The notes under the pieces are model-generated. The model did not search any database. It saw only the letters and a list, made by a program, of their open reading frames with translations, and was not told where the DNA came from. The position numbers were made by a program, and so were the translations under genes. Positions 43,430 to 51,699 of a stretch of DNA of 64,000 bases are shown here, one piece after another. This stretch comes from Microbacterium sp. Nx66 (lineage in GTDB: Bacteria; Actinomycetota; Actinomycetes; Actinomycetales; Microbacteriaceae): positions 310,001 through 374,000 of the forward strand of contig NZ_LR880474.1 in the NCBI RefSeq assembly GCF_904066215.1, in the 5' to 3' direction. The first letter of the stretch is position 1; each line of letters opens with the position of its first letter.

Positions 43430-44382
43430 GGCTCCTCCTGTCGGGTGGGGGTGGCGGTGGGGGTGGGAGGAGAACTGCGGGTGCGGACGGCGAGTCCGGC
43501 GCACACGACGACCGCGACTCCGCCGAGCACCGTGGCCAGGCCGACGTCCTCGTGGAAGAGGAAGGATGCCCAGGTGATGCCCATGACGGGCTGCACGAGC
43601 TGGATCTGGCTCACCTGTGCCATGGGGCCCATCGCGAGGCCGCGGTACCAGGCGAAGAATCCGAGGAACATGCTGACCGCGGCCAGGTAGCCGAACGCGA
43701 GCCAGGCGGTGGGGGTGGCGACGGGCGGTGCGGCGACCCCGGCGGCGATGGCCACCGCGAGCATGACGGGAGCGGCGAGCACGAGTGCCCAGGAGATCGT
43801 CTGCCAGGCACCGAGCTCGCGCGCGAGCAGGCCGCCCTCCGCGTAGCCGACGGCCGCGGCGATCACGGCCCCGAACAGCTGGAGGTCGGCGGGGCGGAGC
43901 GCGCCGGGCGTGCCGTTCTGCAGCGTCGCGAAGACGAGGGCCGCGGCGGCGCCGAGGAGTGCGAAGACCCAGAACGAGGGGGACGGGCGCTCCCGGGTGC
44001 GCAGCACGACGGCGACCGCGGTCGCGGCCGGCAGGAGGCCGATCACGACCGCGCCGTGACTCGCGGGCGTGGTGATCATGGCGAACGAGGTCAGCAGGGG
44101 GAAGCCGGCGACCACTCCGAGGGCGACGATCGCGAGTCGCGCCCACTGGGCCGGGTTCGGCGGCTGCTGGCGTGTGACGAGGAGGACGAGTGCGGCGAGC
44201 ACAGCGGCGACGACCGCGCGGGCGGAGCCGATGAACAGCGGCGAGAGTCCGCCGCCGAGCGCGATCCGGGTGAACGGGAGCGTGAACGAGAAGGCGACGA
44301 CGCCCAGGAGGCCCCAGGCGGGACCGGCGGCGCGGGATAGCAGTGTTCCGTTCGGACGGATAACGCTACTGTGTTCTTTCAT
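43402..44382 (-). CDS. EamA-family (drug/metabolite) exporter
   Basis: A 326-residue protein with ten predicted helices in two EamA repeats (WGLLGVVAFSFTLPFTRIALGG opens the first; ALGSS-free second repeat opens near QLFGAVIAAAVGYAEG). No other ATG or GTG lies in the first part of the frame, so the start at 44382 is forced. That start overlaps the ATG of the divergent MocR gene by 2 bases. Complement of 44388-44393 gives -10-like TATCCT five bases before the start, so a leaderless mRNA is likely. Export substrate is unknown. Confidence 0.82.
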   Translation of the reverse strand: MKEHSSVIRPNGTLLSRAAGPAWGLLGVVAFSFTLPFTRIALGGGLSPLFIGSARAVVAAVLAALVLLVTRQQPPNPAQWARLAIVALGVVAGFPLLTSFAMITTPASHGAVVIGLLPAATAVAVVLRTRERPSPSFWVFALLGAAAALVFATLQNGTPGALRPADLQLFGAVIAAAVGYAEGGLLARELGAWQTISWALVLAAPVMLAVAIAAGVAAPPVATPTAWLAFGYLAAVSMFLGFFAWYRGLAMGPMAQVSQIQLVQPVMGITWASFLFHEDVGLATVLGGVAVVVCAGLAVRTRSSPPTPTATPTRQEEPCVTPPATS

Positions 44383-44395
44383 GAGTCAGGATAGC
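44335..44395. promoter_or_regulatory. Overlapping divergent promoters with three GGATARC repeats
   Basis: Direct repeats GGATAGC (44335), GGATAAC (44358) and GGATAGC (44389) surround the overlapping start codons of EamA and MocR genes. For mocR, TACTGT at 44367-44372 is a possible -10 eight bases before the ATG. MocR regulators typically bind direct repeats, so these are the likely operators. Confidence 0.5.
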
Positions 44396-45787
44396 ACCGC
44401 ACGCATCGTGGCCGGCCTCCGGACCTGGGTCGCCGCCGCCGCACCCGGCGCCCGCCTCCCCTCCAACCGCGCGCTGACGGCCGAGTACGCCGCGAGCCCC
44501 GTGACCGTGCAGAAGGCGGTGCAGCAGCTCGTCCGCCTCGGGCTCGTCGAGGCGCGACCCGGGGTCGGCACCTTCGTCCGCGCGGCGCGCACGGTCCTCC
44601 CGGCGGACTACGGCTGGCAGGCCGGGGCTCTTGGCGCGGCCGCCGTGCGCCTGGACGGTCTCTCCTCGGCGCAGCGCCCGACCTCGCCGGACGCGATCGG
44701 GTTGCACTCCGGGTATCCCGCTCCGGATCTCCTCCCCGAGCGGCTCGTCCGGCAGGCCCTGGTGCGCGCCTCCCGGACCGCGTCCGCTCTCACCCGCTCT
44801 CCCGCGGCCGGCGAGCCCGGACTGCAGGAGTGGTTCGCGGCGGAGCTGGCCGCGGCGGCCCCGGCCGGGATCACGGTGCCGACCGCCCGCGACGCCGTCA
44901 TCATCTCCGGGAGTCAGAGCGGACTGAGCTCCATCTTCCGGGCGGTCGTCGGCGTCGGCCGGCCGCTGCTCATCGAGTCGCCGACGTACTGGGGTGCCCT
45001 GCTCGCGGCGGAGCAGGCGGGGGTCGTGCTCGTTCCCGTCCCCTCCGGTCCGCAGGGTCCGGATCCGGACGCGGTCGACAGAGCGCTCGCCGAGACCGGA
45101 GCCCGGGCGTTCTACGCGCAGCCCACGTTCGCGAACCCCACCGGTGCGCAGTGGCCGGCGGCGACCGGGGAGGCCGTCCTCGACGCGGTCCGTCGCCGCG
45201 GGGCCTTCCTCATCGAGGACGATTGGGCGCACGACCTGGGCATCGACGCCGAGCCCCGTCCCGTGGCGGCCTCCGACCACGACGGTCACGTGGTCTACCT
45301 GCGCTCGCTGACGAAGAGCGTGTCGCCGTCCCTGCGGGTGGCGGCGGTGATCGCGCGCGGTCCCGCCAGGGACCGCATCCTCGCCGATCGCGCGGCGGAG
45401 TCGATGTATGTCAGCGGCCTCCTGCAGGCGGCCGCGCTCGACGTGGTGACCCAGCCGGCCTGGCGCACGCACCTCCGCGGCTTCCGCGAGCAGCTGCGTT
45501 CGCGGCGCGATCTCCTGCTGTCGTGCCTGGCCGCGCAGGCGCCGACCGCGCTGGTGGAGGCCGTGCCGGTCGGCGGGCTGAACCTCTGGCTGCGGCTGCC
45601 GGACGGCACCGACGCCGCCGCGGTCGTCCGCGAGTGCGCGGCGCGCGGCCTGGTCATCGCGCCGGGGAGTGAGTGGTTCCCCGCCGAGCCGTCGGGGGCG
45701 TACGTACGGCTCAACTACGCGAGCGCCGACCCGTCCCGCTTCCCCGAGGCTGCGGCGATCCTCGGCGCGATCCTCGCCGGAACCTGA
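44381..45787 (+). CDS. MocR-type regulator (GntR HTH plus aminotransferase domain)
   Basis: A 468-residue MocR/PdxR-type protein. The winged helix (1-70) contains RLPSNRALTAEYAASPVTVQKAVQQL and ARPGVGTFV. A fold-type I aminotransferase domain fills 100-468 with PLP-binding K312 in RSLTKSVSPSLR, plus FANPTGAQWP and EDDWAHDL. It probably senses an amino-acid or vitamin B6-related ligand. The divergent EamA exporter is its likely target. Translation must start at or near the mRNA end because the promoter leaves almost no leader. Confidence 0.88.
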   Translation: MSQDSTARIVAGLRTWVAAAAPGARLPSNRALTAEYAASPVTVQKAVQQLVRLGLVEARPGVGTFVRAARTVLPADYGWQAGALGAAAVRLDGLSSAQRPTSPDAIGLHSGYPAPDLLPERLVRQALVRASRTASALTRSPAAGEPGLQEWFAAELAAAAPAGITVPTARDAVIISGSQSGLSSIFRAVVGVGRPLLIESPTYWGALLAAEQAGVVLVPVPSGPQGPDPDAVDRALAETGARAFYAQPTFANPTGAQWPAATGEAVLDAVRRRGAFLIEDDWAHDLGIDAEPRPVAASDHDGHVVYLRSLTKSVSPSLRVAAVIARGPARDRILADRAAESMYVSGLLQAAALDVVTQPAWRTHLRGFREQLRSRRDLLLSCLAAQAPTALVEAVPVGGLNLWLRLPDGTDAAAVVRECAARGLVIAPGSEWFPAEPSGAYVRLNYASADPSRFPEAAAILGAILAGT

Positions 45788-45796
45788 CCGTCGCCG

Positions 45797-47857
45797 TCAG
45801 GACTCGGACGGCGGCCCGGCGGGGCGGTGCGCCCGGCGCCCGGCCACCACGACGGGCCGCCCCGCCCTCTCCTGGCCGGGCAGTGGACGCGAGCGCCGGC
45901 CGTAGATGAGTTCGGACGAGTCGAGCAGCCACGGCACCAGGGTGATCGACACCCCGTGCACGAGCATGAGCTGGTTCGCGAGGCGACGGGCGCGCCGGTT
46001 GTGCAGGAAGTTCTCCCACCAGTGCCCCACGATGTACTGCGGCAGGTAGACCGTGACGACGGAGGATCCGTGCTTCTCGCGGTACTGCCGGATGAACTGC
46101 GTCACGGGCTGCGCGAACGAGCGGTACGGCGACTCGACGATCACGAGCGGCACCGGCACGAGGTGGTCCGCCCACTCCTGCTGCAGACGCGCGGCGTCCT
46201 CCTGGGAGACGGCCACGTGCACCGCGAGGGTCTTGTCGTGCTTGGCGGCGATCGCGTAGTCGATGGCCTTCATGACCGGCTTCTGCAGATGGTTCACGAG
46301 GACGATGGCGACGTCGCCCGAGGCGCCGAACCGGGTGGTGTCGTCGATCGCGATCTCGTGCTCGACATCCCGGTAGTAGCGCTTGACGCCGATCATCAGG
46401 AACGCCAGCACCGGGATGGCGAAGAACACGAGATAGGCGCCGTGCGTGAACTTCGTGATCGTGACGATGACGAGCACGAGCACCGTCAGCGTCGCCCCGG
46501 CGGAGTTGATGAGCAGCCCCACCCGCGCGGAACGCCGGTCCGCGGCGCCGTCGCCGTTCGGGGGGACGGGTGCGCGCAGCAGCCGTCGCCAGTGCCGCAC
46601 CATGCCGATCTGGCCCAGGGAGAAGGAGACGAAGACGCCGATGATGTACAGCTGGATCAGCGTCGTCAGCCGCGCCTGGAACACCACGAGCACGGCGATC
46701 GCGGCGATCCCGAGGAGGATCATGCCGTTGGAGAACACGAGCCGGTCGCCGCGGGTGTTCAGCGACTTCGGGGCGTAGCCGTCGCGGGCGAGCACGGCGC
46801 CGAGCAGGGGGAAGCCGTTGAAGGCGGTGTTCGCCGCGAGGAGCAGCACGCAGGCCGTGGCCGCCTGCACGATGAAGAACGGGATGCTGCCGCCGCCGAA
46901 CGTCGCCGCCGCGATCTGCGCCATCAGGCTCGGCTGCGGGGTCGTGCAGTCGAAGCCGATGAGGTCGCAGGGGTTCTCGGCGTAGTGCACGCCGGCGATG
47001 AGGGCGAGGGCGGTGAGGCCGGAGAACAGGCAGATCGCGATGGTGCCCATGAGCACCAGCGTCGACTGGGCGTTGCGCACCTTCGGGGCCCGGAACGCGG
47101 GGACGCCGTTCGACACGGCCTCGACCCCGGTCAGCGCGGAGCAGCCGCTGGAGAACGCGCGGAGGATGAGCAGCAGTACGGCCGCCTGGCTGAGGCTCTC
47201 GGCCTGGACGGCGAACTCCGCGCTGGAGGCGACCGGGGCGTCGCCGAGGGCCGTCCGGACGAGCCCGGTGACGATCATGACGCCGACCGAGCCGATGAAC
47301 ACATACGTGGGGATGGCGAACACGAGCGAGGCCTCGCGCACCCCGCGGAGGTTCACGATGATGATGAGCACGACGAAGCCGACGGCGAGCTCCACGCGAA
47401 GAGGATCGAGACCCGGCACCGCCGAGATGATGTTGTCCACCCCGGAGGCGACCGACACCGCCACCGTCAGCACGTAGTCGACGAGGAGCGCTGCGGCCAC
47501 GATCACCCCGGGGACCTCGCCGAGGTTCTTCGACGCGACCTCGTAGTCGCCGCCGCCGGAGGGGTACGCCTTGATGAGCTGCCGGTAGCTCAGCACCACC
47601 ACGAGCAGCAGCACGACGACCGCCGCCGCGACGAGCGGGGTGAACGACAGGAACGTGAGACCGCCGATGAGCAGGATCATCACGAGCTCCTGTGGGGCGT
47701 ATGCCACCGAGCTCAGCGCGTCCGAGGCGAAGATCGGCAGCGCCATGCGCTTGGGGAGGAGCTGCTCGTCGACCTGGGCGCTCGTGAGCGGGTCGCCGAG
47801 CAGGATGCGCTTGGCGCGCGGCGGCGCGTCCGGGGTCGGCCTCGTTTGTTCTGACAC
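45797..47857 (-). CDS. KimA-like APC-family permease, probable potassium importer
   Basis: A 686-residue protein. Twelve helices fill roughly 40-480, beginning LPKRMALPIFASDALSSVAYAPQELV, close to the start of B. subtilis KimA, and a soluble C-terminal domain of about 200 residues contains IDYAIAAKHDKTLAVHVAV and YIVGHWWENFLHNRRARRL. KimA is a proton-coupled K+ importer. Placement in the same window as kdp and a shared 11-bp repeat upstream support a potassium role; amino-acid transport is the alternative. GTG at 47857 (SEQTRPTP follows) is chosen; GTG codons at 47869 and 47893 are also possible. Confidence 0.75.
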   Translation of the reverse strand: MSEQTRPTPDAPPRAKRILLGDPLTSAQVDEQLLPKRMALPIFASDALSSVAYAPQELVMILLIGGLTFLSFTPLVAAAVVVLLLVVVLSYRQLIKAYPSGGGDYEVASKNLGEVPGVIVAAALLVDYVLTVAVSVASGVDNIISAVPGLDPLRVELAVGFVVLIIIVNLRGVREASLVFAIPTYVFIGSVGVMIVTGLVRTALGDAPVASSAEFAVQAESLSQAAVLLLILRAFSSGCSALTGVEAVSNGVPAFRAPKVRNAQSTLVLMGTIAICLFSGLTALALIAGVHYAENPCDLIGFDCTTPQPSLMAQIAAATFGGGSIPFFIVQAATACVLLLAANTAFNGFPLLGAVLARDGYAPKSLNTRGDRLVFSNGMILLGIAAIAVLVVFQARLTTLIQLYIIGVFVSFSLGQIGMVRHWRRLLRAPVPPNGDGAADRRSARVGLLINSAGATLTVLVLVIVTITKFTHGAYLVFFAIPVLAFLMIGVKRYYRDVEHEIAIDDTTRFGASGDVAIVLVNHLQKPVMKAIDYAIAAKHDKTLAVHVAVSQEDAARLQQEWADHLVPVPLVIVESPYRSFAQPVTQFIRQYREKHGSSVVTVYLPQYIVGHWWENFLHNRRARRLANQLMLVHGVSITLVPWLLDSSELIYGRRSRPLPGQERAGRPVVVAGRRAHRPAGPPSES

Positions 47858-47888
47858 GTCCGGCGACACTACGCCGACCGCAGCCGCC

Positions 47889-47949
47889 CTCACGCGATCC
47901 TCACGGAATCCCTACGGCGCGGTGGCGCTCCCTCACGGAATCCTCACGG
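47889..47949 (-). promoter_or_regulatory. Five 11-bp-phased CTCACGG repeats before KimA-like gene
   Basis: CTCACGC (47889), CTCACGG (47900), CCTACGG (47911), then CTCACGG (47932) and CTCACGG (47943) have spacings of 11, 11, 21 and 11 bp, keeping all on about the same helix face. The first group resembles the block upstream of kdp. The pattern fits cooperative binding of an OmpR-family regulator such as KdpE. Confidence 0.5.
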
Positions 47950-47970
47950 CCTCCCGGTATCCTTGCGTCA

Positions 47971-49032
47971 GTGGGGGATCAGGTGGTTCTGGGGGTCATC
48001 GCCGTGGCGATCGGCCTCGCCGTGGGCGTCGTGCTCTTCGTGCCCTTCGTCGCGATCAGCTACCGCCGCCGCGGACGCCTCTCGCTCGGACGCACGCTGC
48101 TCTGGCTCGCGGCGCTCGTCTACTTCTGGGCCATCTGGACGTACACGCTGCTGCCGCTTCCCGACCCGGACACCATCCGCTGCGTGGGGGCGATCACCGA
48201 CCCGATGTCCGTCGTGCGCGACGTGCAGAAGGCGTTCGCCGCTCCGGGCAACCCGCTGCGCCAGCCCGCCCTGCTCCAACTCGTGTTCAACGTGCTGCTG
48301 TTCGTCCCGCTCGGAGCGTTCCTCCGCGTGCTGGGCGGCCGCGGCCTCCCCACCGCCCTCGTGGTCGGGTTCGGTCTGTCCCTGCTGGTGGAGACCACCC
48401 AGCTCACCGGGGTCTGGGGGCTGTACCCGTGCGCCTACCGCTTCTTCGACGTGGGCGACCTGATGACGAACACGACCGGAGCGGTCGTCGGCTCCGTCCT
48501 CGCGCTCGTGGTGCCACGGTCGCTGCGCGGAGTTCAGGCCCGTGCCGACGCCGATGAGCCCCGTCCCGTCACGCGCGGTCGCCGCGCGCTGGCGATGCTC
48601 TGCGACGGGCTCGCGAACGGCTTCGTCGTGCTCGCCGGGGGCGTCGCGGTGCAGCTCTGGCTCGAGTACGTCGTGGAGGACCGTCAGGCCGTGCTCGACG
48701 GCACCCTCGCCGGCACGGTGAGCACGGCGACCGCCTGTGCCCTGTGGCTCGTGATCATCCTCGTCACCGGCCGCTCGGTGGGAGACCTCGCCGTGCAGCT
48801 GCGCTACACCGGGTCGCGACTGCCGGCCGCGCTCGCCCGGCTGCTGCGCTGGGCGGGCGGCATCGGCGGACTCACGGCGCTGGGGATGCTCGGCGGGGTG
48901 TTCGACGCGCTGTCCTCGCTGCTGATCCTCGTCGCGATCGTGCTGCTGTTCACCACCCGCCAGGGTCGTGGGCTTCCCGGCCTGCTCTCCGGCCAGCACC
49001 TCGAGGACGCCCGCGTGACCGCGAAGAGTTGA
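47971..49032 (+). CDS. VanZ-family protein with C-terminal RDD domain
   Basis: A 353-residue membrane protein. The VanZ-like half (1-185) has NVLLFVPLGAFLR and VETTQLTGVWGLYPCAYRFFDVGDLMTNTTGAVVG; the C-terminal half has RRALAMLCDGLANGFVVLAGG and TGRSVGDLAVQLRY of RDD proteins. VanZ confers teicoplanin resistance in enterococci, but most chromosomal homologues have no proven role. The -10-like TATCCT at 47958-47963 lies seven bases before the GTG, consistent with a leaderless mRNA. Confidence 0.85.
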   Translation: MGDQVVLGVIAVAIGLAVGVVLFVPFVAISYRRRGRLSLGRTLLWLAALVYFWAIWTYTLLPLPDPDTIRCVGAITDPMSVVRDVQKAFAAPGNPLRQPALLQLVFNVLLFVPLGAFLRVLGGRGLPTALVVGFGLSLLVETTQLTGVWGLYPCAYRFFDVGDLMTNTTGAVVGSVLALVVPRSLRGVQARADADEPRPVTRGRRALAMLCDGLANGFVVLAGGVAVQLWLEYVVEDRQAVLDGTLAGTVSTATACALWLVIILVTGRSVGDLAVQLRYTGSRLPAALARLLRWAGGIGGLTALGMLGGVFDALSSLLILVAIVLLFTTRQGRGLPGLLSGQHLEDARVTAKS

Positions 49033-49038
49033 GCCCAT

Positions 49039-49048
49039 TATGTACATA
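49039..49048. promoter_or_regulatory. Toxin-antitoxin operator palindrome
   Basis: TATGTACATA is a perfect 10-bp palindrome upstream of the antitoxin, with TGTAC repeated at 49059-49063. TATTCT at 49054-49059 is a likely -10 six bases before the ATG, so binding of the toxin-antitoxin complex would block its own promoter. Confidence 0.55.
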
Positions 49049-49065
49049 AGAGGTATTCTGTACGC

Positions 49066-49326
49066 ATGAACACTCTCAGCCGCAGCGTGCCGTCGAAGGA
49101 CCTGCGCGATCAGCTCGCCGACGTTCTCGGCGGTGTCGCGTACGGGGCGGAGCGGGTGGGGGTGACGCGTCACGGCAAGCTCACCGCGGTCGTGATCGGC
49201 GTCGACGATCTCGAGCTCCTGGAAGAGCTCGAGGCTGCGCGAGATGCGGCGGAGTTCGGAGCGGCGAAGGCGGCGGACGACGGGGGTCGAGTCTCGCTCG
49301 ATGACCTCCGTGCGGAACTCCCGTGA
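49066..49326 (+). CDS. Phd/YefM-type antitoxin
   Basis: An 86-residue antitoxin. The N-terminal DNA-binding part reads VPSKDLRDQLADVLGGVAYGAERVGVTRHGKLTAVVIG, as in Phd/YefM proteins; the charged helical C-terminus from about 50 should wrap the toxin. Its stop overlaps the toxin GTG by 4 bp. It should neutralise the toxin and repress the pair's promoter. Confidence 0.85.
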   Translation: MNTLSRSVPSKDLRDQLADVLGGVAYGAERVGVTRHGKLTAVVIGVDDLELLEELEAARDAAEFGAAKAADDGGRVSLDDLRAELP

Positions 49327-49586
49327 CGCGGTACCGCGTCGAGTTCACCACCGCAGCGGCGAAGGAGGTCCGCAAGCTGGATCCTCCGCTCCGTCGGCGC
49401 ATCCTCGCCGGGATCTCCGACCTCGAACGGGAGCCTCGTCCGCACGGCGTCCGCAAGCTCGCCGGGTTCGACAACGCCTGGCGCGTGCGGATCGGCGACT
49501 ACCGTGTGCTCTACGAGGTCGTGGACGAGCGGGTGCTCGTCACCGTGGTCCGCGTCGCCCACCGGCGGGACGTCTACGACCTCTGA
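49323..49586 (+). CDS. RelE/ParE-type toxin
   Basis: An 87-residue toxin with the RelE fold: YRVEFTTAAAKEVRKLDPPLRRRILAGI, then HGVRKLAGFDNAWRVRIGDYRVLYEVVDE and VVRVAHRRDVYDL at the end. The C-terminal HRRDVY matches RelE mRNA interferases. It starts with GTG inside the antitoxin stop. It probably cleaves mRNA at the ribosome when free of antitoxin. Confidence 0.87.
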   Translation: MTRYRVEFTTAAAKEVRKLDPPLRRRILAGISDLEREPRPHGVRKLAGFDNAWRVRIGDYRVLYEVVDERVLVTVVRVAHRRDVYDL

Positions 49587-49639
49587 CGGCATCTCGAATC
49601 CACAGGGGTTTCCGATCACGGATCGATAACGTCGTCCTC

Positions 49640-50344
49640 ATGAGCGTGATCCCGGTCGACGAGCACCTGATCTCCGAGGCGAAGGAGCTCCGCGACCAGC
49701 TGCAGCGCTTCCTCCGCGAGTACGAGTTCGGGATGCGCGAGGTGGAGACGAAGATCTCGATCCTCCGCGACGAGTTCACCCACGACCACGCGTACAACCC
49801 CATCGAGCACGTCAAGAGCCGGCTCAAGTCGCCGGACAGCATCGTCGAGAAGATCGCCAGGAAGGGCATCGACGACCCGGACTTCGATCGCATCCGCACG
49901 GAGATCACCGACATCGCCGGCGTGCGGGTGACGTGCAGCTTCGTCGCCGACGTCTACCGCCTGTTCGATCTGCTGACCGCGCAGGACGACGTGACCGTCC
50001 GCACGGTCAAGGACTACATCGCGAATCCGAAGCCGAACGGGTACAAGAGCCTGCACGCCATCATCGAGGTCCCCGTCTTCCTCTCGACCGGGGCGCTGGC
50101 CGTACCGGTCGAGGTGCAGTTCCGCACCATCGCGATGGACTTCTGGGCGAGCCTGGAGCACAAGATCTACTACAAGTTCTCCAACCAGGTGCCCGCGCAC
50201 CTCGTCGACAGCCTCAGCGATGCCGCCGATGCCGCCGCCGAGCTCGACATCCGCATGGAGCGGCTGCACCGCGAGGCGCACGGCGTGCCGCAGCGACAGC
50301 TCGCCCCGCCTCCTCCGCCTGCGCCGCGCGTCGTCGAGGTCTGA
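49640..50344 (+). CDS. Small alarmone synthetase (RelQ/YjbM-like)
   Basis: A 234-residue single-domain (p)ppGpp synthetase without hydrolase domain. Family blocks are HVKSRLKSPDSIVEKIARKG, EITDIAGVRVTCSFVADVYRLFDLL, VKDYIANPKPNGYKSLHAII and VEVQFRTIAMDFWASLEHKIYYK. It should transfer pyrophosphate from ATP to GDP or GTP. The Pro-rich tail (PPPPPAPRVVEV) is extra. It lies 53 bp after the toxin gene, with ATG preferred over longer in-frame starts that cross the toxin. Confidence 0.9.
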   Translation: MSVIPVDEHLISEAKELRDQLQRFLREYEFGMREVETKISILRDEFTHDHAYNPIEHVKSRLKSPDSIVEKIARKGIDDPDFDRIRTEITDIAGVRVTCSFVADVYRLFDLLTAQDDVTVRTVKDYIANPKPNGYKSLHAIIEVPVFLSTGALAVPVEVQFRTIAMDFWASLEHKIYYKFSNQVPAHLVDSLSDAADAAAELDIRMERLHREAHGVPQRQLAPPPPPAPRVVEV

Positions 50345-50354
50345 GCGCCCCGCC

Positions 50355-51677
50355 TCAGGCGAGGAACTCGCGGGCGGCCGCGGACATCGCGGTGACCCCG
50401 ACCTCGATCGTCGGATGGATCTCCGGCGCGAAGAAGGGCGAATGGTTGGTGGGGATGTCCTTCTCCACGGTCCCCGCCGCAAGAGCCTCGGCGAATCGGG
50501 CGGGGTCGACGCCGCCCCAGAACCAGAACACGAGCGGGACCTCGGCGTCGCGCGCGAACCAGGAGACGTCCTCGCTGCCCGTGAACATGCCGGGGTCGAC
50601 GACGGCCGAGTCCCCGAGCGCGCGACGCAGCGCCGAGGAGACCCGCGCCGTCGCCTCCTCGTCGTTGATCGTGGCGGGCAGCGTGTGCTGCGTGTGGATC
50701 TCGGGCTCGCGCTCGGCACCGGACGCCATGGCCTCGGCGCGCACGATCCGTTCGACGCTCTTCAGCACCTTCTCGCGCGCGTCCTCGTTCGGATAGCGGA
50801 GGCTGAGCTCCAGCTTCGCCTCGGCCGGGATGATGTTGTTCTTGAGTCCGGCGTGGATCGATCCGACGGTCACCACGGCCACGCCCTGCGGGTCGATCTC
50901 GCGGGAGGCGATCGTCTGCAGGCGCATCACGGTCGCGGCCGCCATCACGACCGGGTCGATCGTGGCGTGCGGGCGGGAGCCGTGGCCGCCGCGGCCGTGC
51001 AGGGTGACGGTGAGGCCGTCGGAGGCGGCCATCTGGGTGCCGCTGCGCACGCCGATGATGCCCGCCGGGAGCGGGGTGACGTGCTGACCGAGCACCACGT
51101 CGGGCTTCGGGTAGCGGGCGAGCAGGCCGTCGTCGAGCATGGCCCTGGCGCCGGCGCCGTACTCCTCCGCGGGCTGGATGAGCACGACGAGGGTGCCCGA
51201 CCACTCCGCGCGCTCGGCGACCAGCTTCTCCACGGCCCCGATCATCGCGGTGACGTGCATGTCGTGGCCGCAGGCGTGCATCACGGGCACGGTGGTGCCG
51301 GCCGGATCGACGCCCTTCGCGGTGCTCGCGTACGCCAGACCCGTCTGCTCCTCGACCGGCAGCGCGTCCATGTCGGCGCGTACCCACACGACCGGCCGCG
51401 GGAAGTCCTCCTCCTGGGTCCCTGAGCTCGTCGAAGGGCCTGAGCCCTGGGACCCTGAGCTCGTCGAAGGGCCATCCTGGGTCCCCGAGCTCGTCGAAGG
51501 GCCTGTGGAAGGGTTGCGCAGCACGCCGACCACGCCGGTCACGCCGACCCCCTCCTCGACCTCGAGCCCCAGGTCGCGCAGGTGCTGGGCGGCGATGCCC
51601 GCGGTCCTGGTCTCCTGGAACGACAGCTCCGGGTGCTGGTGCAGATCGATGTAGAGCGCTTCGAGGTCGATGGCCAT
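50355..51677 (-). CDS. M20-family amidohydrolase with repeat-encoded insert
   Basis: A 440-residue M20D-type metal-dependent amidohydrolase (hippurate/IAA-amino-acid hydrolase-like). Metal-site regions are MHACGHDMH, IQPAEEYGAGARAML, GQHVTPLPAG and the dimerisation domain from GRGGHGSRPHATIDP. Residues 56-90 are a Ser/Thr/Gly tract encoded by three copies of the dispersed repeat, inserted after GVTGVVGVLRNPSTG near the N-terminus. No signal peptide. Its substrate is unknown. It lies convergent to the alarmone synthetase gene. Confidence 0.88.
   Translation of the reverse strand: MAIDLEALYIDLHQHPELSFQETRTAGIAAQHLRDLGLEVEEGVGVTGVVGVLRNPSTGPSTSSGTQDGPSTSSGSQGSGPSTSSGTQEEDFPRPVVWVRADMDALPVEEQTGLAYASTAKGVDPAGTTVPVMHACGHDMHVTAMIGAVEKLVAERAEWSGTLVVLIQPAEEYGAGARAMLDDGLLARYPKPDVVLGQHVTPLPAGIIGVRSGTQMAASDGLTVTLHGRGGHGSRPHATIDPVVMAAATVMRLQTIASREIDPQGVAVVTVGSIHAGLKNNIIPAEAKLELSLRYPNEDAREKVLKSVERIVRAEAMASGAEREPEIHTQHTLPATINDEEATARVSSALRRALGDSAVVDPGMFTGSEDVSWFARDAEVPLVFWFWGGVDPARFAEALAAGTVEKDIPTNHSPFFAPEIHPTIEVGVTAMSAAAREFLA
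51415..51503. repeat. Dispersed repeat, three copies in M20 gene
   Basis: Copies start at 51415, 51448 and 51478 and read TGGGTCCCTGAGCTCGTCGA then AGGGCC with small changes. The spacing is irregular (33 and 30 bp) but always a multiple of three, so the frame is kept. The coding strand gives GPSTSSGTQ. Confidence 0.88.
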
Positions 51678-51699
51678 GCGCCCGAGCCTAGCCGGGAGG

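Noticed and set aside
47858..47970. c-di-AMP (ydaO-type) riboswitch before the KimA-like gene
   Set aside because: Only about 110 bp separate the divergent genes and they are taken up by direct repeats; I could not find the riboswitch's conserved helices.
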